Positions 8,739 through 17,578 are shown, numbered from the stretch's first letter. The stretch is DNA of 49,975 nucleotides from an uncultured Clostridium sp. (GCA_945871955.1 CAMBXR010000015.1:1-49975); one strand, 5' to 3'. Made by a program: numbers and translations. The notes: generated from the letters alone by a model not told the origin.

Positions 8739-9311
8739 AATAAATTATGGTTTTATATGATAGCGATAGGTATTATAGGGAGTATATGTTTTAATAATCT
8801 GCCAGAAACTAATCAAGCCATATTAAATGAAGGGACAAGAGCCATAGAATTTGCTATAACATTGGCCAGTATTATGGCACTTTGGATGGGAATAATGAAT
8901 ATAGCTAAAGAATCTGGATTAATAGATAGGATTTCAGAAAAGATAGCTCCGCTTATGAAAAAATTATTTCCAAATGTCCCAGCAAATCATAAAGCAATGT
9001 CTTATATGGTAATGAACATAGTACTTAATATGTTAGGAGCAGGAAATGGGGCTACAGCATTTGGATTAAAAGCTATGAATGAGCTGCAAACTTTAAATCC
9101 AAACAAAAAGAAAGCATCTCCAGATATGATTATGTTTTTAGTTATTAATATTTCATCAATACAGATAATTCCTTTTACTATGCTAAAAATAAGAATTGAT
9201 GCAGGGAGTATTAATCCTAACTCTATAATCCTAACAACTTTATTTGCGACGAGTATATCTACTATAGTGGGAATTTTAAGTTGTAAATTATTACAAAGGA
9301 GGTATAAATAA
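8736..9311 (+). CDS. spmA: Spore maturation protein A
   Basis: A membrane protein of the nucleoside-recognition (Gate) domain family. SpmA with SpmB is needed for spore core dehydration in Bacillus and Clostridium. The segment LASIMALWMGIMNIAKESGLIDRIS and the polar motif NMLGAGNGATAFGLKAM are characteristic. The ATG-initiated version (from 8757, 184 residues) lacks the first transmembrane residues; starting at ATT 8736 adds seven (about 191). Its stop overlaps the spmB ATG by one base. Expression would be expected late in sporulation, but no forespore promoter was firmly identified. Confidence 0.88.
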   Translation: MNKLWFYMIAIGIIGSICFNNLPETNQAILNEGTRAIEFAITLASIMALWMGIMNIAKESGLIDRISEKIAPLMKKLFPNVPANHKAMSYMVMNIVLNMLGAGNGATAFGLKAMNELQTLNPNKKKASPDMIMFLVINISSIQIIPFTMLKIRIDAGSINPNSIILTTLFATSISTIVGILSCKLLQRRYK

Positions 9312-9832
9312 TGTTAGACTATTTTTCTAATATAATTATACCTATAATAATTTTATTCATAGTGATTTATGGAAAAAAACAAAAAATAGATATATATGAA
9401 AGTTTTATAACTGGAGCTATAGAGGGATTAAAAACAGCGTGGAACATACTTCCCTATATAATAGGAATTTTTTTAGCAATAGGGATTTTTAAATCAGGAA
9501 GAGGAATAGAAGTTTTAGAATACATATTTTCGCCAGTGGCAAATTTATTAAATATACCAAAGGAATTAATAGGACTTATAGTAGTTAAGCCATTGTCTGG
9601 AAGTGGGGCTTTAGGAGTATACGCAGAATTAGTTCAAAGAGTTGGTATTGACTCCACAACAGAACAGATGGGGGCAACAATCGTAGGAGCATCAGAAACA
9701 ATTTTTTATACTATGGCAATTTACTATGGTAGTCTAAAAATAAAAGATACAGGATATACTTTATTTTGTTCATTATTATGCCATATAGCTGGTGTATTGG
9801 CATCAGTATATGTTTGTTATTTTATATTATAA
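9311..9832 (+). CDS. spmB: Spore maturation protein B
   Basis: A 173-residue polytopic membrane protein of the same Gate-domain family as SpmA, and its partner. The polar signature VVKPLSGSGALGVYAELV (about residue 95) and the later GASETIFYTMAIYYG segment are diagnostic of SpmB. It overlaps spmA by one base (TAATG), with AAAGGAGG just upstream inside spmA, so translation is coupled. No terminator is evident after it. The downstream region leads into the metG T-box. Confidence 0.93.
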   Translation: MLDYFSNIIIPIIILFIVIYGKKQKIDIYESFITGAIEGLKTAWNILPYIIGIFLAIGIFKSGRGIEVLEYIFSPVANLLNIPKELIGLIVVKPLSGSGALGVYAELVQRVGIDSTTEQMGATIVGASETIFYTMAIYYGSLKIKDTGYTLFCSLLCHIAGVLASVYVCYFIL

Positions 9833-9967
9833 TAAAGTAAATTTTAATATGCATATAAGGATAATTATTGACAACAAAATATAAATTTACTAAAATTAAA
9901 ATCAGAGTATTAAAAATATTTACTTTGATAATAATATTTAATACATATTTAAAATAAAATAAATTAA

Positions 9968-10200
9968 AAGCTGAGAAGAGAAGAGTAAGTAATGATTTTT
10001 TCTACAGAGAGCTAGGATAGGTGAAAGCTAGTGTCAAAAGAATTACTGAAGATGGCCTCGGAGCTTTTTATCCGAATTAATTTAGGATAAAACATTTAGA
10101 CATGTTATAGTCTACTAAGATATCTATATAATAGATAAATTAGGGTGGTACCGCGAATAATATCTCGCCCCTATGGACTTCCATAGGTGGCGAGTTTTTT
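9968..10200 (+). promoter_or_regulatory. T-box riboswitch for methionine, upstream of metG
   Basis: A complete T-box leader. Stem I closes with AAGCTGAG (9968-9975) against CTCGGAGCTT (ending about 10067). The specifier codon is ATG at 10052-10054, matching Met, in the context GAAGATGGCC. The T-box sequence AGGGTGGTACCGCG is at 10142-10155 and pairs with uncharged tRNA-Met. The terminator is CTCGCC...GGCGAG (10164-10194) plus T6. Uncharged tRNA should favour antitermination and raise metG expression. Together with the 130 bases before it, this fills the gap between spmB and metG. Confidence 0.95.
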
Positions 10201-10241
10201 ATTATAAAAATGAAAATAATAATACACGAGGAGGTAATAAA

Positions 10242-12185
10242 ATGAGCAAACCAACATTTTATGTAACTACACCTATATACTATCCAAGTGGTAGATTACA
10301 TATAGGACACACTTATACAACTGTAGCAACTGATGCAATAGCTAGATTTAAAAGATTCTGTGGTTATGATGTAAAATTCTTAACTGGTACAGATGAGCAC
10401 GGTGAAAAAATCCAAAAGAAAGCTGTAGAACAAGGTGTAAGTGAAATAGAATACTTAGACGGAATGATAGCTGGAATAAAAGATTTATGGAAAACTATGG
10501 ACATATCTTATGATGATTTCATAAGAACTACTGAGTCAAGACATACAGAAATAATCCAAAAAATATTCACTAAATTATATGAACAAGGTGACATATACAA
10601 AGGTGAATACGAAGGAAGATACTGTACTCCATGTGAAAGTTTCTGGACAGAATCACAATTATTAGAAGGAGATAAATGTCCTGATTGTGGTAGAGAAACT
10701 TATTTAGCTAAAGAAGAAGCTTATTTCTTCAAATTATCTAAATACGAAGATAGATTAAGAGAATTATTCCAAAATCCTAACTTCTGTTTCCCTGAATCAA
10801 GAAAAAATGAAATGGTTGCAAACTTTTTAGATAAAGGTTTAGAAGATTTATGTGTAACTAGAACTACATTTGACTGGGGTATAAAAGTACCTTTCGATGA
10901 AAAACACGTAATATATGTTTGGGTAGATGCTTTATGTAACTACATCACAGCTTTAGGATACATGACAGAGAATGATTCTGAATTTAAAAAATATTGGCCA
11001 GCAAACGTACAAGTTGTTGGTAAAGAAATCATGAGATTCCATACAATAATATGGCCAGCTATATTAATGGCTCTAGATTTACCAGTGCCACAGCAAGTTT
11101 ATGGTCATGGATGGATATTATTCGGAAATGATAAAATGAGTAAATCAAAAGGAAATATAGTTTATCCAGAACCAATGATAGAAAGATATGGAATAGATAC
11201 ACTTAAATATTTCTTACTTAGAGAATTTGCTTTCGGACAAGACGGAAGTTATACTCACAGAAACTTCGTAACAAGAATAAATACAGACCTTGCTAATGAT
11301 TTAGGAAACTTAGTAAGTAGAACTGTATCAATGGTAGAAAAATACAACAATGGTATAATACCAGAAGCTGTAGAGTCTACTGAATTTGATGCAAGCTTAA
11401 AAGAACAAGCTAAATTATCAAGAGAAATATTTGAAGCTCAAATGAATAAAATGCAATTCCATGAAGCATTAGAAGGTGTATGGAAATTAGTAAGAAGAAC
11501 TAATAAATATATCGATGAAACTATGCCATGGGCTTTAGCTAAAGATGAAGCTAACAAAGGTAAATTAGATGCAGTATTATACAACTTATGTGAATCTATA
11601 AGAATAATAGCTACTCTAATTAACCCTATAATGAATACAACTGCTAATAAAATATATGACCAAATAGGAATAGCAGGACAAGAAGAATTAACAACTTGGG
11701 AAAGTACAACTACATTTGGTTTAATTAAACCAGGAACAAAAGTAGAAAAAGGACAAGCTTTATTCCCAAGACTAGACATCGAGAAAGAGGTAGCAGAATT
11801 GGAAGAATTATTTGCAGAAAAAACAGAAACAGTAGAAGAAGTAGCTCCATTAGAGCATAAAGAATTTATAGGAATAGAAGAATTAGATAAAGTAGAATTA
11901 AGAGTTGGTAAAATATTATCTTGTGAAAAACATCCAAAAGCAGATAGACTTTTAGTTTCTCAAGTTAAATTAGGACCAGAAACTAGACAAATAGTATCAG
12001 GTATAGCTAAATGGTATAAGCCAGAAGAAATGGTTGGAAAAGATGTTATAGTAGTATGCAACTTAAAACCAGTTAAATTAAGAGGTGTTGAATCTCAAGG
12101 TATGATACTAGCTGCAGGAAATGATGGAGACGATTTAATAGTTCCAGTTGCAACTGGTGCAAATGATGGTTGTGAAGTTAGATAA
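10242..12185 (+). CDS. metG: Methionyl-tRNA synthetase
   Basis: A 647-residue class I synthetase. The HIGH motif is HIGHTYTT and the KMSKS motif is KMSKSKGN. A zinc knuckle, CTPCESFW...CPDCGRE, lies in the connective peptide. The C-terminal 110 residues form a Trbp111-like tRNA-binding (OB) domain with [20 protein letters not shown]. The ATG at 10242 follows GAGGAGG. A longer frame from 10173 would run through the T-box terminator and is rejected. Expression is controlled by the T-box leader, and the gene is followed after 12 bases by tatD, as in Bacillus. Confidence 0.97.
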   Translation: MSKPTFYVTTPIYYPSGRLHIGHTYTTVATDAIARFKRFCGYDVKFLTGTDEHGEKIQKKAVEQGVSEIEYLDGMIAGIKDLWKTMDISYDDFIRTTESRHTEIIQKIFTKLYEQGDIYKGEYEGRYCTPCESFWTESQLLEGDKCPDCGRETYLAKEEAYFFKLSKYEDRLRELFQNPNFCFPESRKNEMVANFLDKGLEDLCVTRTTFDWGIKVPFDEKHVIYVWVDALCNYITALGYMTENDSEFKKYWPANVQVVGKEIMRFHTIIWPAILMALDLPVPQQVYGHGWILFGNDKMSKSKGNIVYPEPMIERYGIDTLKYFLLREFAFGQDGSYTHRNFVTRINTDLANDLGNLVSRTVSMVEKYNNGIIPEAVESTEFDASLKEQAKLSREIFEAQMNKMQFHEALEGVWKLVRRTNKYIDETMPWALAKDEANKGKLDAVLYNLCESIRIIATLINPIMNTTANKIYDQIGIAGQEELTTWESTTTFGLIKPGTKVEKGQALFPRLDIEKEVAELEELFAEKTETVEEVAPLEHKEFIGIEELDKVELRVGKILSCEKHPKADRLLVSQVKLGPETRQIVSGIAKWYKPEEMVGKDVIVVCNLKPVKLRGVESQGMILAAGNDGDDLIVPVATGANDGCEVR

Positions 12186-12197
12186 GGAGATAAACTT

Positions 12198-12968
12198 ATG
12201 TTATTCGACTCACATGCTCATTTAAATGATGAGAGATTTGATGAAGATAGAGAAGAGTTAATCTCTTCTCTTCAAGAAAAAGGTGTAGATTTAGTTGTAA
12301 ATCCAGGTGCATGTATAAAAACATCTATTGAGAGTGTAGAACTTGCTAATAAATATGATTTTATATATGCAGCAGTAGGAGTTCATCCTCATGATGTGGG
12401 GGAACTTGATGAAACTGCAATAGATACTCTTAGAAAATTAGCAACAGAAAATAAAAAAGTTGTTGCTATAGGAGAAATTGGACTAGATTATTACTACGAC
12501 AATTATCCAAGAGATATACAACAAGAATGGTTTATAAAACAAATTGAACTAGCTAATGAATTAAAATTACCTATAATAATTCATGATAGAGATGCCCATG
12601 GAGATACTTTAGAGATAATTAAAAAATATAAAAGTCCAGAGATAGGGTGTGTTCTACACTGTTATAGTGGAAGTGTTGAATTAGCTAGAGAATATGTGAA
12701 AATGGGATGTTATATATCTTTATCAGGAACAGTTACTTTCAAAAATAATAAGAAGACTAAAGAAGTTGCTAGAGAAATTCCTTTAGACAGATTATTTATA
12801 GAAACTGATTCACCATATATGGCACCAACACCACATAGAGGAAAGAGAAATGATCCTTCATTAGTGCAGTTTGTAGCTGATACAATAGCTATTGAAAAGG
12901 GTATTTCTTATGAAACAGTTTGTAAAGCAACTAAAGAAAATGCTAAAAGATTCTTTAATATTAAATAA
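12198..12968 (+). CDS. tatD: TatD family metal-dependent hydrolase (DNase)
   Basis: A 256-residue TIM-barrel metallohydrolase. Metal ligands are visible in FDSHAHLND (HxH, residues about 4-6), in the IGEIGLDYY segment (Glu), in IIHDRDAHGDT, in VLHCYSG and in FIETDSPYM (Asp). The family acts on DNA 3' ends and may aid repair. Length is typical (about 255). It is cotranscribed with metG (12-base gap, AAGGAG site) as yabD is in Bacillus, and is followed by a terminator. The precise substrate in this organism is unknown. Confidence 0.95.
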   Translation: MLFDSHAHLNDERFDEDREELISSLQEKGVDLVVNPGACIKTSIESVELANKYDFIYAAVGVHPHDVGELDETAIDTLRKLATENKKVVAIGEIGLDYYYDNYPRDIQQEWFIKQIELANELKLPIIIHDRDAHGDTLEIIKKYKSPEIGCVLHCYSGSVELAREYVKMGCYISLSGTVTFKNNKKTKEVAREIPLDRLFIETDSPYMAPTPHRGKRNDPSLVQFVADTIAIEKGISYETVCKATKENAKRFFNIK

Positions 12969-12974
12969 ACAGTA

Positions 12975-13029
12975 AAAAGGAGTTGTCTCAAAATGATTTT
13001 AAAATCATAAAAAGAGGCAGCTCTTTTTT
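12975..13029 (+). terminator. Terminator after tatD
   Basis: An extended hairpin. GGAGTTGTCTC pairs with GAGGCAGCTC, an inner helix ATGATTTT/AAAATCAT caps it, and T6 follows. It ends the metG-tatD transcript. Confidence 0.9.
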
Positions 13030-13216
13030 ATGACTTTATACCTAGGATAATTTGATATATTTTACGTTATTTGTTAAATTAGATTATACTTAGACATGAC
13101 AAAATAGGATATCTATAAATATCCCATATAATGTAAATATTTAAGCTATCGCTTTTGTATAAAAAGATACACCTAATCTATTTTGTTGAATTATATTTTA
13201 TACTATTATCAAATTA
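13030..13216. other. AT-rich intergenic stretch
   Basis: About 190 bases between the tatD terminator and the DUF3793 promoter. Nothing is recognised beyond a small inverted repeat, GGATAT/ATATCC, near 13109-13127. No open frame with a ribosome site was found. Confidence 0.4.
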
Positions 13217-13245
13217 TTGAAAATGATTATCATTAGTGATAATAT
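13217..13245 (+). promoter_or_regulatory. Promoter with overlapping Fur box, upstream of DUF3793 gene
   Basis: TTGAAA (13217-13222), a 17-base spacer and TAATAT (13240-13245) form a sigma-A-type promoter. Bases 13219-13237 match about 15 of 19 positions of the Fur consensus GATAATGATAATCATTATC, within the spacer. The arrangement predicts repression by Fe-Fur. More AT-rich, Fur-like sequence (GATAAGGATTATC) follows at about 13257-13269. Confidence 0.65.
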
Positions 13246-13285
13246 AAAAATATAATGATAAGGATTATCAATTAGGAGGTATAGT

Positions 13286-13882
13286 ATGAAAGTAAATTGT
13301 AATAAAAAATGTTGTGAAAATAAATCTAATTCATTATATATAAAAAGAATACTAGAAATCATAGGACCAGTAATTTTAGGTTCAAAACCATCGGAAATAA
13401 TAAATATACCAGGAACAATAGAAGAGAAAATGATAAAGTTATCTAAAATACAATCATTTTTTAGTAACTGTTCTAAAATAACATATAGAATAATAACTAC
13501 TCATGATGGAGGAAAAAGAGTTATATTTATAAATGAATTATCAATGAACAGAGTACTATCTAATAAGAGATGTGTAAACTTTTTAAAATTTATAGGATAT
13601 TCATCAGATTATAACTTTGATGGTTATATTAATGAGTTAGTAAGTAGATTAGAATCAAAAAAATTTCCTCATGAAATAGGAGTGTTTTTAGGATATCCAC
13701 TTAAAGATGTATTAGGATTTATGGGATATGGAAATAAAAAATTAGTAGAGGTTAGAAACTGGAGAATCTATGGAGATAAAGAAATTTCTTATGAAGTTTA
13801 TAATAGTTTTATGAGAGATAAAGCTATTATGAAAGATATGACAGAGAATATGTCTATGAGTGAGTTAAGACAAGTTATATAA
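13286..13882 (+). CDS. DUF3793 family protein, probably iron-regulated
   Basis: A 198-residue protein recognised as DUF3793 by the C-terminal signature FPHEIGVFLGYPLKDVLGFMGYG followed by a NWRIYGDKE strand. The N-terminus has a Cys cluster, CNKKCCENK. Function is unknown; the family is mainly clostridial and commonly lies near flavodoxin or iron-uptake genes (established association, from memory). Here it is alone, but a Fur-box promoter lies directly upstream and AGGAGG precedes the ATG, which fits an iron-starvation role. No signal peptide or membrane segment is seen. Confidence 0.8.
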   Translation: MKVNCNKKCCENKSNSLYIKRILEIIGPVILGSKPSEIINIPGTIEEKMIKLSKIQSFFSNCSKITYRIITTHDGGKRVIFINELSMNRVLSNKRCVNFLKFIGYSSDYNFDGYINELVSRLESKKFPHEIGVFLGYPLKDVLGFMGYGNKKLVEVRNWRIYGDKEISYEVYNSFMRDKAIMKDMTENMSMSELRQVI

Positions 13883-14095
13883 TATGATTAATAAATAAGA
13901 ACTTAAATAGAGGCTACTATTTGAAAGATAATATATAATTTTAAAATTATCAACTTGAGAAAGAGACAATATGGTTTGTAGTATAAGTGAAGTTAACTTT
14001 TTACTTACTAGGACATTATATTATCATTTTTATTGTGTAAAATTCCTATAAATAAGTACTATCAATATTCATAATTATTAGTAAAAAAGTAAATC
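13883..14095. other. Intergenic AT-rich DNA
   Basis: About 210 bases after the DUF3793 gene. No clear terminator, no ORF with a ribosome site and no known RNA motif were found. The structured repeat begins at about 14096. Confidence 0.4.
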
Positions 14096-14166
14096 TTGAG
14101 CAATGAGATAAGTCTGATGCAGTAGCCAAGATTTAGATATTGGGATATGAGCGAAGCAAATTTTTT
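14096..14166 (+). repeat. Repeated structured element, copy A
   Basis: This copy shares sequence and fold with 48485-48554. Outer helix CAATG (14101-14105)/TATTG (14138-14142); inner helix AAGTCT (14110-14115)/AGATTT (14129-14134); a 13-base loop; and a common tail GATATGAGC..AAGC.AATTTT. Spacings equal those of the other copy base for base. It lies about 110 bases before the small charged-protein gene, in the same orientation. No name is known for it here. Confidence 0.7.
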
Positions 14167-14278
14167 ATGAATTTTAATTTTGGTATTAAATTATATTAAA
14201 GGTAATAACTTTATAAATAGTATGTTATGTTTTAGGAAAATCTATTTATGATTGTATAAATAGAAAGGAGAAGATATA

Positions 14279-14557
14279 ATGACTATAAAAGGTAAATTTG
14301 AAGAAATGAAAGAACATCATGAAGATAAAAAAGAATATAGACACGAAAGACATGAAGAAAAAAAATTACATCATGAATTTGAACATGAACTAAAGAAAGA
14401 ATCTAAAGAAGAATATAAAGAATACAAAAAAGATGAAAAAGAAGCTGAAAAATTTGCAAAAGCCATAAATAAGGGAATACATGAATTAGAAAAAGAAGAA
14501 AGAAAGCAACAAAAAGAGTATGCTAAATTATTGAAAAAGCAAATGGAAAATGAATAA
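14279..14557 (+). CDS. Small Lys/Glu/His-rich coiled-coil protein
   Basis: A 92-residue, extremely charged protein made almost only of K, E, H, D and R with few hydrophobics. It should form a long single alpha-helix or coiled coil. About ten histidines cluster in the first 40 residues (HHEDKKEYRHERHEEKKLHH), which could bind metal. The start ATG has AAAGGAG upstream. No family is recognised, and low complexity makes distant matches unreliable. Copy A of the structured repeat lies upstream and a terminator directly downstream, so it is probably monocistronic. Confidence 0.75.
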   Translation: MTIKGKFEEMKEHHEDKKEYRHERHEEKKLHHEFEHELKKESKEEYKEYKKDEKEAEKFAKAINKGIHELEKEERKQQKEYAKLLKKQMENE

Positions 14558-14570
14558 TAGTATAATTATA

Positions 14571-14611
14571 AAAGGGGCTGACACACTAAAAATAGGGTGA
14601 CGCCCTTTTTA
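14571..14611. terminator. Bidirectional terminator
   Basis: AAAGGGGCTGACAC pairs imperfectly with GTGACGCCCTTT, followed by T5. It serves the small-protein gene on plus and, with its A-rich 5' side, possibly the VOC gene on minus. Confidence 0.75.
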
Positions 14612-14612
14612 T

Positions 14613-15086
14613 TTAAAGACAAGATTTTACGTAATCAATAGATACATCCATTTTAGTAGCTATATTTTCAATAGACATACCTTTATTTAAAAACTTTCTT
14701 ACCACCTTATTCAAATTTTCTCCCACTTCAATAATATGTTTATCAGGATTATAGAAACGTACAACACGTTGCCCCAAAGAATGTTCAATAACAGGATGCA
14801 CATAGCATATATCTGAAATTTGTCGTAGTTTTAAAATAAAATTGTCAAAATCATCTTCCTCAAAATACAATTCACTATCATTACCACCGAAGAAAATTTC
14901 ATTTTTAGATTTATGTATAAGACCAGTCCAAGAATTTTTAGTTTGTAATACAATACCACCAGTTAAAGTTACATTTGCACCAAAGTCTAAGATAACATCT
15001 AAGCCAACAACTTTAGAATAAAATAATTTAGATTTTTTCATATCAGAAACAACAATCAACGGACCTGAAAACTTCATTCTAACCAC
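14613..15086 (-). CDS. VOC (glyoxalase/bleomycin-resistance fold) family protein with C-terminal HTH-like tail
   Basis: A 157-residue protein. Residues 1-120 are a vicinal-oxygen-chelate domain: GPLIVVSDMKKSKLFYSKVVGLDV at the start and RVVRFYNPDKHIIEVGE at the end, with possible metal ligands H and E in the latter. Residues about 125-157 (KFLNKGMSIENIATKMDVSI) look like a small HTH; similar tails occur on many clostridial VOC proteins. The start ATG follows GAGGTGG on the minus strand. Substrate is unknown; resistance or lactoylglutathione activity should not be assumed. Confidence 0.8.
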   Translation of the reverse strand: MVRMKFSGPLIVVSDMKKSKLFYSKVVGLDVILDFGANVTLTGGIVLQTKNSWTGLIHKSKNEIFFGGNDSELYFEEDDFDNFILKLRQISDICYVHPVIEHSLGQRVVRFYNPDKHIIEVGENLNKVVRKFLNKGMSIENIATKMDVSIDYVKSCL

Positions 15087-15230
15087 CTCTTGATAAAAAG
15101 TAAATTTTAATTAAATACTAGCGATTATAGGTGAGTATTGTAAAGTAGAATTATTATTTATAAAAAATTAAAAATAAATACTAAAAAAATATATAATTAA
15201 ATTAGAAGATTATTTAAAGGGGGAATTAGG

Positions 15231-15884
15231 ATGAAGACTAACTATAAAGTGGCTTATGATTATGAATGGAAAAGATTACAACAAAGAGATTTTGAGAAAG
15301 TTGCACGAATAAGAAATGTAAAATATGATAAGGAAAAAAATCAATTCATTATGAAAGTATTCAATAGAGAATACATACTAAACTGTAACGATGAAACTAT
15401 AATAGGAAGCAATGACAATCATGTTCCCAATGCAGAAACAGGAGTTATGATATTAAATTATTTATCCTTTACAGAAAATGATATGGATAGAACTAATAAG
15501 TGGCTTAGTCTAAAAGAAATACCCAATGGAGGTATGATGTTTTATCCTGCATTTTATAAAAGCAGTATAGTAAATTTAATAAAAGTTTTTGGTTATGATT
15601 CAGCGAAACTTAGAATATGTGGGGAAAATCTAGGTGGGAAAGAAATAAAAATGGGTGATATAGCCTATGAATTTCAAGTTTTTCCGAAAGTATTTTCTCG
15701 TATAGTTATATGGGAAGGCGATGATGAAATAAAACCTAGTGCAACAATTTTATTTGATTCTTCAGTTCAATACATGATGCATGTTGAAAGTATAATTGGA
15801 CTAGGAGGATATATAATTAATAAAGTTATAAATGAGCTTGGAAGAAGTGAATCTGAACACTCTATTATATTAAACCTTGATTAA
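15231..15884 (+). CDS. DUF3786 domain protein
   Basis: A 217-residue cytosolic protein. The C-terminal signature FSRIVIWEGDDEIKPSATILFDSS followed by H and E residues (MMHVESIIGLG) matches DUF3786, a family common in anaerobic Firmicutes and often next to corrinoid or metal-related genes. Its own function is unknown. ATG 15231 is preceded by AAAGGGGGAA. It stands alone between the VOC gene (divergent) and rnmV. There is no clear terminator before rnmV, but the 94-base AT-rich gap probably holds the rnmV promoter. Confidence 0.75.
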   Translation: MKTNYKVAYDYEWKRLQQRDFEKVARIRNVKYDKEKNQFIMKVFNREYILNCNDETIIGSNDNHVPNAETGVMILNYLSFTENDMDRTNKWLSLKEIPNGGMMFYPAFYKSSIVNLIKVFGYDSAKLRICGENLGGKEIKMGDIAYEFQVFPKVFSRIVIWEGDDEIKPSATILFDSSVQYMMHVESIIGLGGYIINKVINELGRSESEHSIILNLD

Positions 15885-15978
15885 ATCTAGTAAAAAACGT
15901 AAAATATAAAGATATGATATTAATTAAAAATTAAATTTAAATAATTATAATAAATAGATTAAAAGGTGATTATATAAA

Positions 15979-16509
15979 ATGATAAAAGAAATAATAGTAG
16001 TTGAAGGAAGAGATGACGTTACTGCTGTAAAAAGAGCCTTAGACTGTGAACTAATAACTACTGGAGGATTTGGATTTCCAAAGGGAGTTATGGAGAGAAT
16101 TAAAGCAGCTCAAAAAAGAAGAGGTGTTATAATTTTTACTGATCCAGATTTTGCAGGGGAAAAAATAAGAAAGAAAATTGCTGCAGAAGTTCCAGGATGT
16201 AAACATGCTTTTTTACCTAGAGAAGAAGCTAAAAAAGATGGAGATATAGGAATAGAAAATGCATCTCCAGAGAGTATACTTAGAGCCTTAAATAAGGTTA
16301 GAACTGAAAGTACGGACAAAAGAAATGAATTTTCACAAATAGATTTAGTGATAAATGGATTAATAGGAAATGAAGATGCATCTCACAGAAGAGATACAGT
16401 AGGACAAATACTAGGAATTGGATATGGAAATGCAAAACAATTCTTAAACAGACTAAATAATTATGGAGTCTCAAGAGAAGAGTTTAATAAAGCTATAGAA
16501 AGTTTATAA
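15979..16509 (+). CDS. rnmV: Ribonuclease M5 (5S rRNA maturase)
   Basis: A 176-residue Toprim-domain nuclease that trims 5S rRNA precursors together with ribosomal protein L18. The Toprim motifs are clear: VVEGRDD near the N-terminus (Glu) and FTDPDFAGEKIRKKI (DxD). HAFLPREEAKKDGDIGIENASPE is the RNase M5 signature. Length is normal. It is followed after 10 bases by rsmA, the standard Firmicutes pairing. Confidence 0.96.
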   Translation: MIKEIIVVEGRDDVTAVKRALDCELITTGGFGFPKGVMERIKAAQKRRGVIIFTDPDFAGEKIRKKIAAEVPGCKHAFLPREEAKKDGDIGIENASPESILRALNKVRTESTDKRNEFSQIDLVINGLIGNEDASHRRDTVGQILGIGYGNAKQFLNRLNNYGVSREEFNKAIESL

Positions 16510-16519
16510 GGAGAAAATA

Positions 16520-17392
16520 ATGGATAGATTATCATCACATAAAGCCACAAAAGAAGTTGTTCAAAAACATAATTTTAAGTTTTCAAAATCCCTTGGACAA
16601 AACTTCTTAATAGACACAAATGTAATAGATAGAATACTTGAAGGTGCTAGAGTTCAAGAAGGTGACTACGTAATAGAAGTAGGGCCAGGAATTGGTACAC
16701 TTACTAAGGAAATGGGTAGAACTGCTGAGAAAGTTGTTGCCATAGAAATAGATAAAACATTAATACCAATATTAGAAGAGACTTTAGCAGATTTCCCTAA
16801 TATAGAAGTAATCAACCAAGATATATTAAAAGTTGATGTACAAGAATTAGTAAAAGAAAAATTAAATGGAGGTCCAGTAAAATTAATAGCTAACCTTCCA
16901 TACTATATAACTACACCAATAGTTATGAAGTTCTTAGAAGAAGATATACCAGTAACTGATATAGTTGTTATGGTTCAAAAAGAAGTTGCTGATAGAATGA
17001 ATGCTCAGCCAAATAGCAAAGATTATGGAGCATTATCAGTGGCAGTTCAATATTACTGTGATACAGAAATAGTTGCAAAAGCCCCAAGACATATGTTTAT
17101 GCCACAACCAAATGTTGATTCAACAGTAATAGGACTTCATGTAAGAGAAGAGAAGAAATATAATGTTGATAATGAAGATATATTCTTCAAAACAGTTAAA
17201 GCATCTTTTGGACAAAGAAGAAAAACACTTCTTAATTCATTAGGTGGGCTTGGTTTCTTAAGCAAAGACCAAATAAAAGTAGCTTTACAAGAAGCTAATA
17301 TAGACGAAAAAAGAAGAGGAGAAACTTTATCAATAGAAGAGTTTGCCTCATTATCAAATGCAGTAAATAGAATTCATAATGAAAATAAATAA
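16520..17392 (+). CDS. rsmA: 16S rRNA dimethyladenosine transferase (KsgA)
   Basis: A 290-residue methyltransferase that dimethylates the two adjacent adenines in helix 45 of 16S rRNA. FSKSLGQNFLID and VIEVGPGIGTLTKEM (SAM motif I) are present, as is the catalytic motif NLPYYITTPI. The C-terminal domain holds the usual SFGQRRKTLLNSL. The start ATG has AAGGAG ten bases upstream. It is cotranscribed with rnmV and ended by a perfect 17-bp terminator stem. Confidence 0.97.
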   Translation: MDRLSSHKATKEVVQKHNFKFSKSLGQNFLIDTNVIDRILEGARVQEGDYVIEVGPGIGTLTKEMGRTAEKVVAIEIDKTLIPILEETLADFPNIEVINQDILKVDVQELVKEKLNGGPVKLIANLPYYITTPIVMKFLEEDIPVTDIVVMVQKEVADRMNAQPNSKDYGALSVAVQYYCDTEIVAKAPRHMFMPQPNVDSTVIGLHVREEKKYNVDNEDIFFKTVKASFGQRRKTLLNSLGGLGFLSKDQIKVALQEANIDEKRRGETLSIEEFASLSNAVNRIHNENK

Positions 17393-17396
17393 TATA

Positions 17397-17445
17397 AAAT
17401 AGACAATGCGCCTTTGAATTAACAACGGCGCATTGTCTATTTTAT
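17397..17445 (+). terminator. Terminator after rsmA
   Basis: Perfect 17-bp inverted repeat AAAATAGACAATGCGCC / GGCGCATTGTCTATTTT, with a 13-base loop. It ends the rnmV-rsmA unit and appears to interrupt the start of the following gene remnant. Confidence 0.92.
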
Positions 17446-17524
17446 AACCTTAGCTGGAGGAGTAGGATTGGTTGTTTCCATATTAATATGTGTAATAATG
17501 GAAGAAAAAGGTAGCAAAAAATAA
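17423..17524 (+). pseudogene. Remnant of the 3' end of a membrane-protein gene
   Basis: An open frame without a start or ribosome site (in-frame stop at 17420) ends at a TAA at about 17522. The sense strand reads a membrane-like helix, LAGGVGLVVSILICVIMEE, then GSKK. A proper terminator (17548-17578) follows. The first codons come from the rsmA terminator arm. This looks like the last 25 or so codons of a lost gene. The parent is not recognised, and chance coding cannot be excluded for so short a frame. Confidence 0.4.
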
Positions 17525-17547
17525 TTGTATAAATCAAATATAAGAAG

Positions 17548-17578
17548 AATAGAACTATATAAATAGTTCTATTTTTTG
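17548..17578 (+). terminator. Terminator after the gene remnant
   Basis: Perfect AATAGAACTAT (17548-17558) / ATAGTTCTATT (17563-17573) with T6. It has no intact gene directly upstream, which supports the remnant interpretation. Confidence 0.8.

Noticed and set aside
8747-8795. ATG at 8747 near the spmA ribosome site
   Set aside because: Out of frame with spmA; it gives a 15-codon frame that stops inside the gene.
10173-10241. In-frame extension of metG
   Set aside because: It would begin within the T-box terminator; the ribosome site GAGGAGG fits ATG 10242.
13140-13160. AAGCTATCGCTTTT, the complement of a loop sequence of the structured element
   Set aside because: Only about 10 bases match and no helices are kept; it is likely chance in AT-rich DNA.
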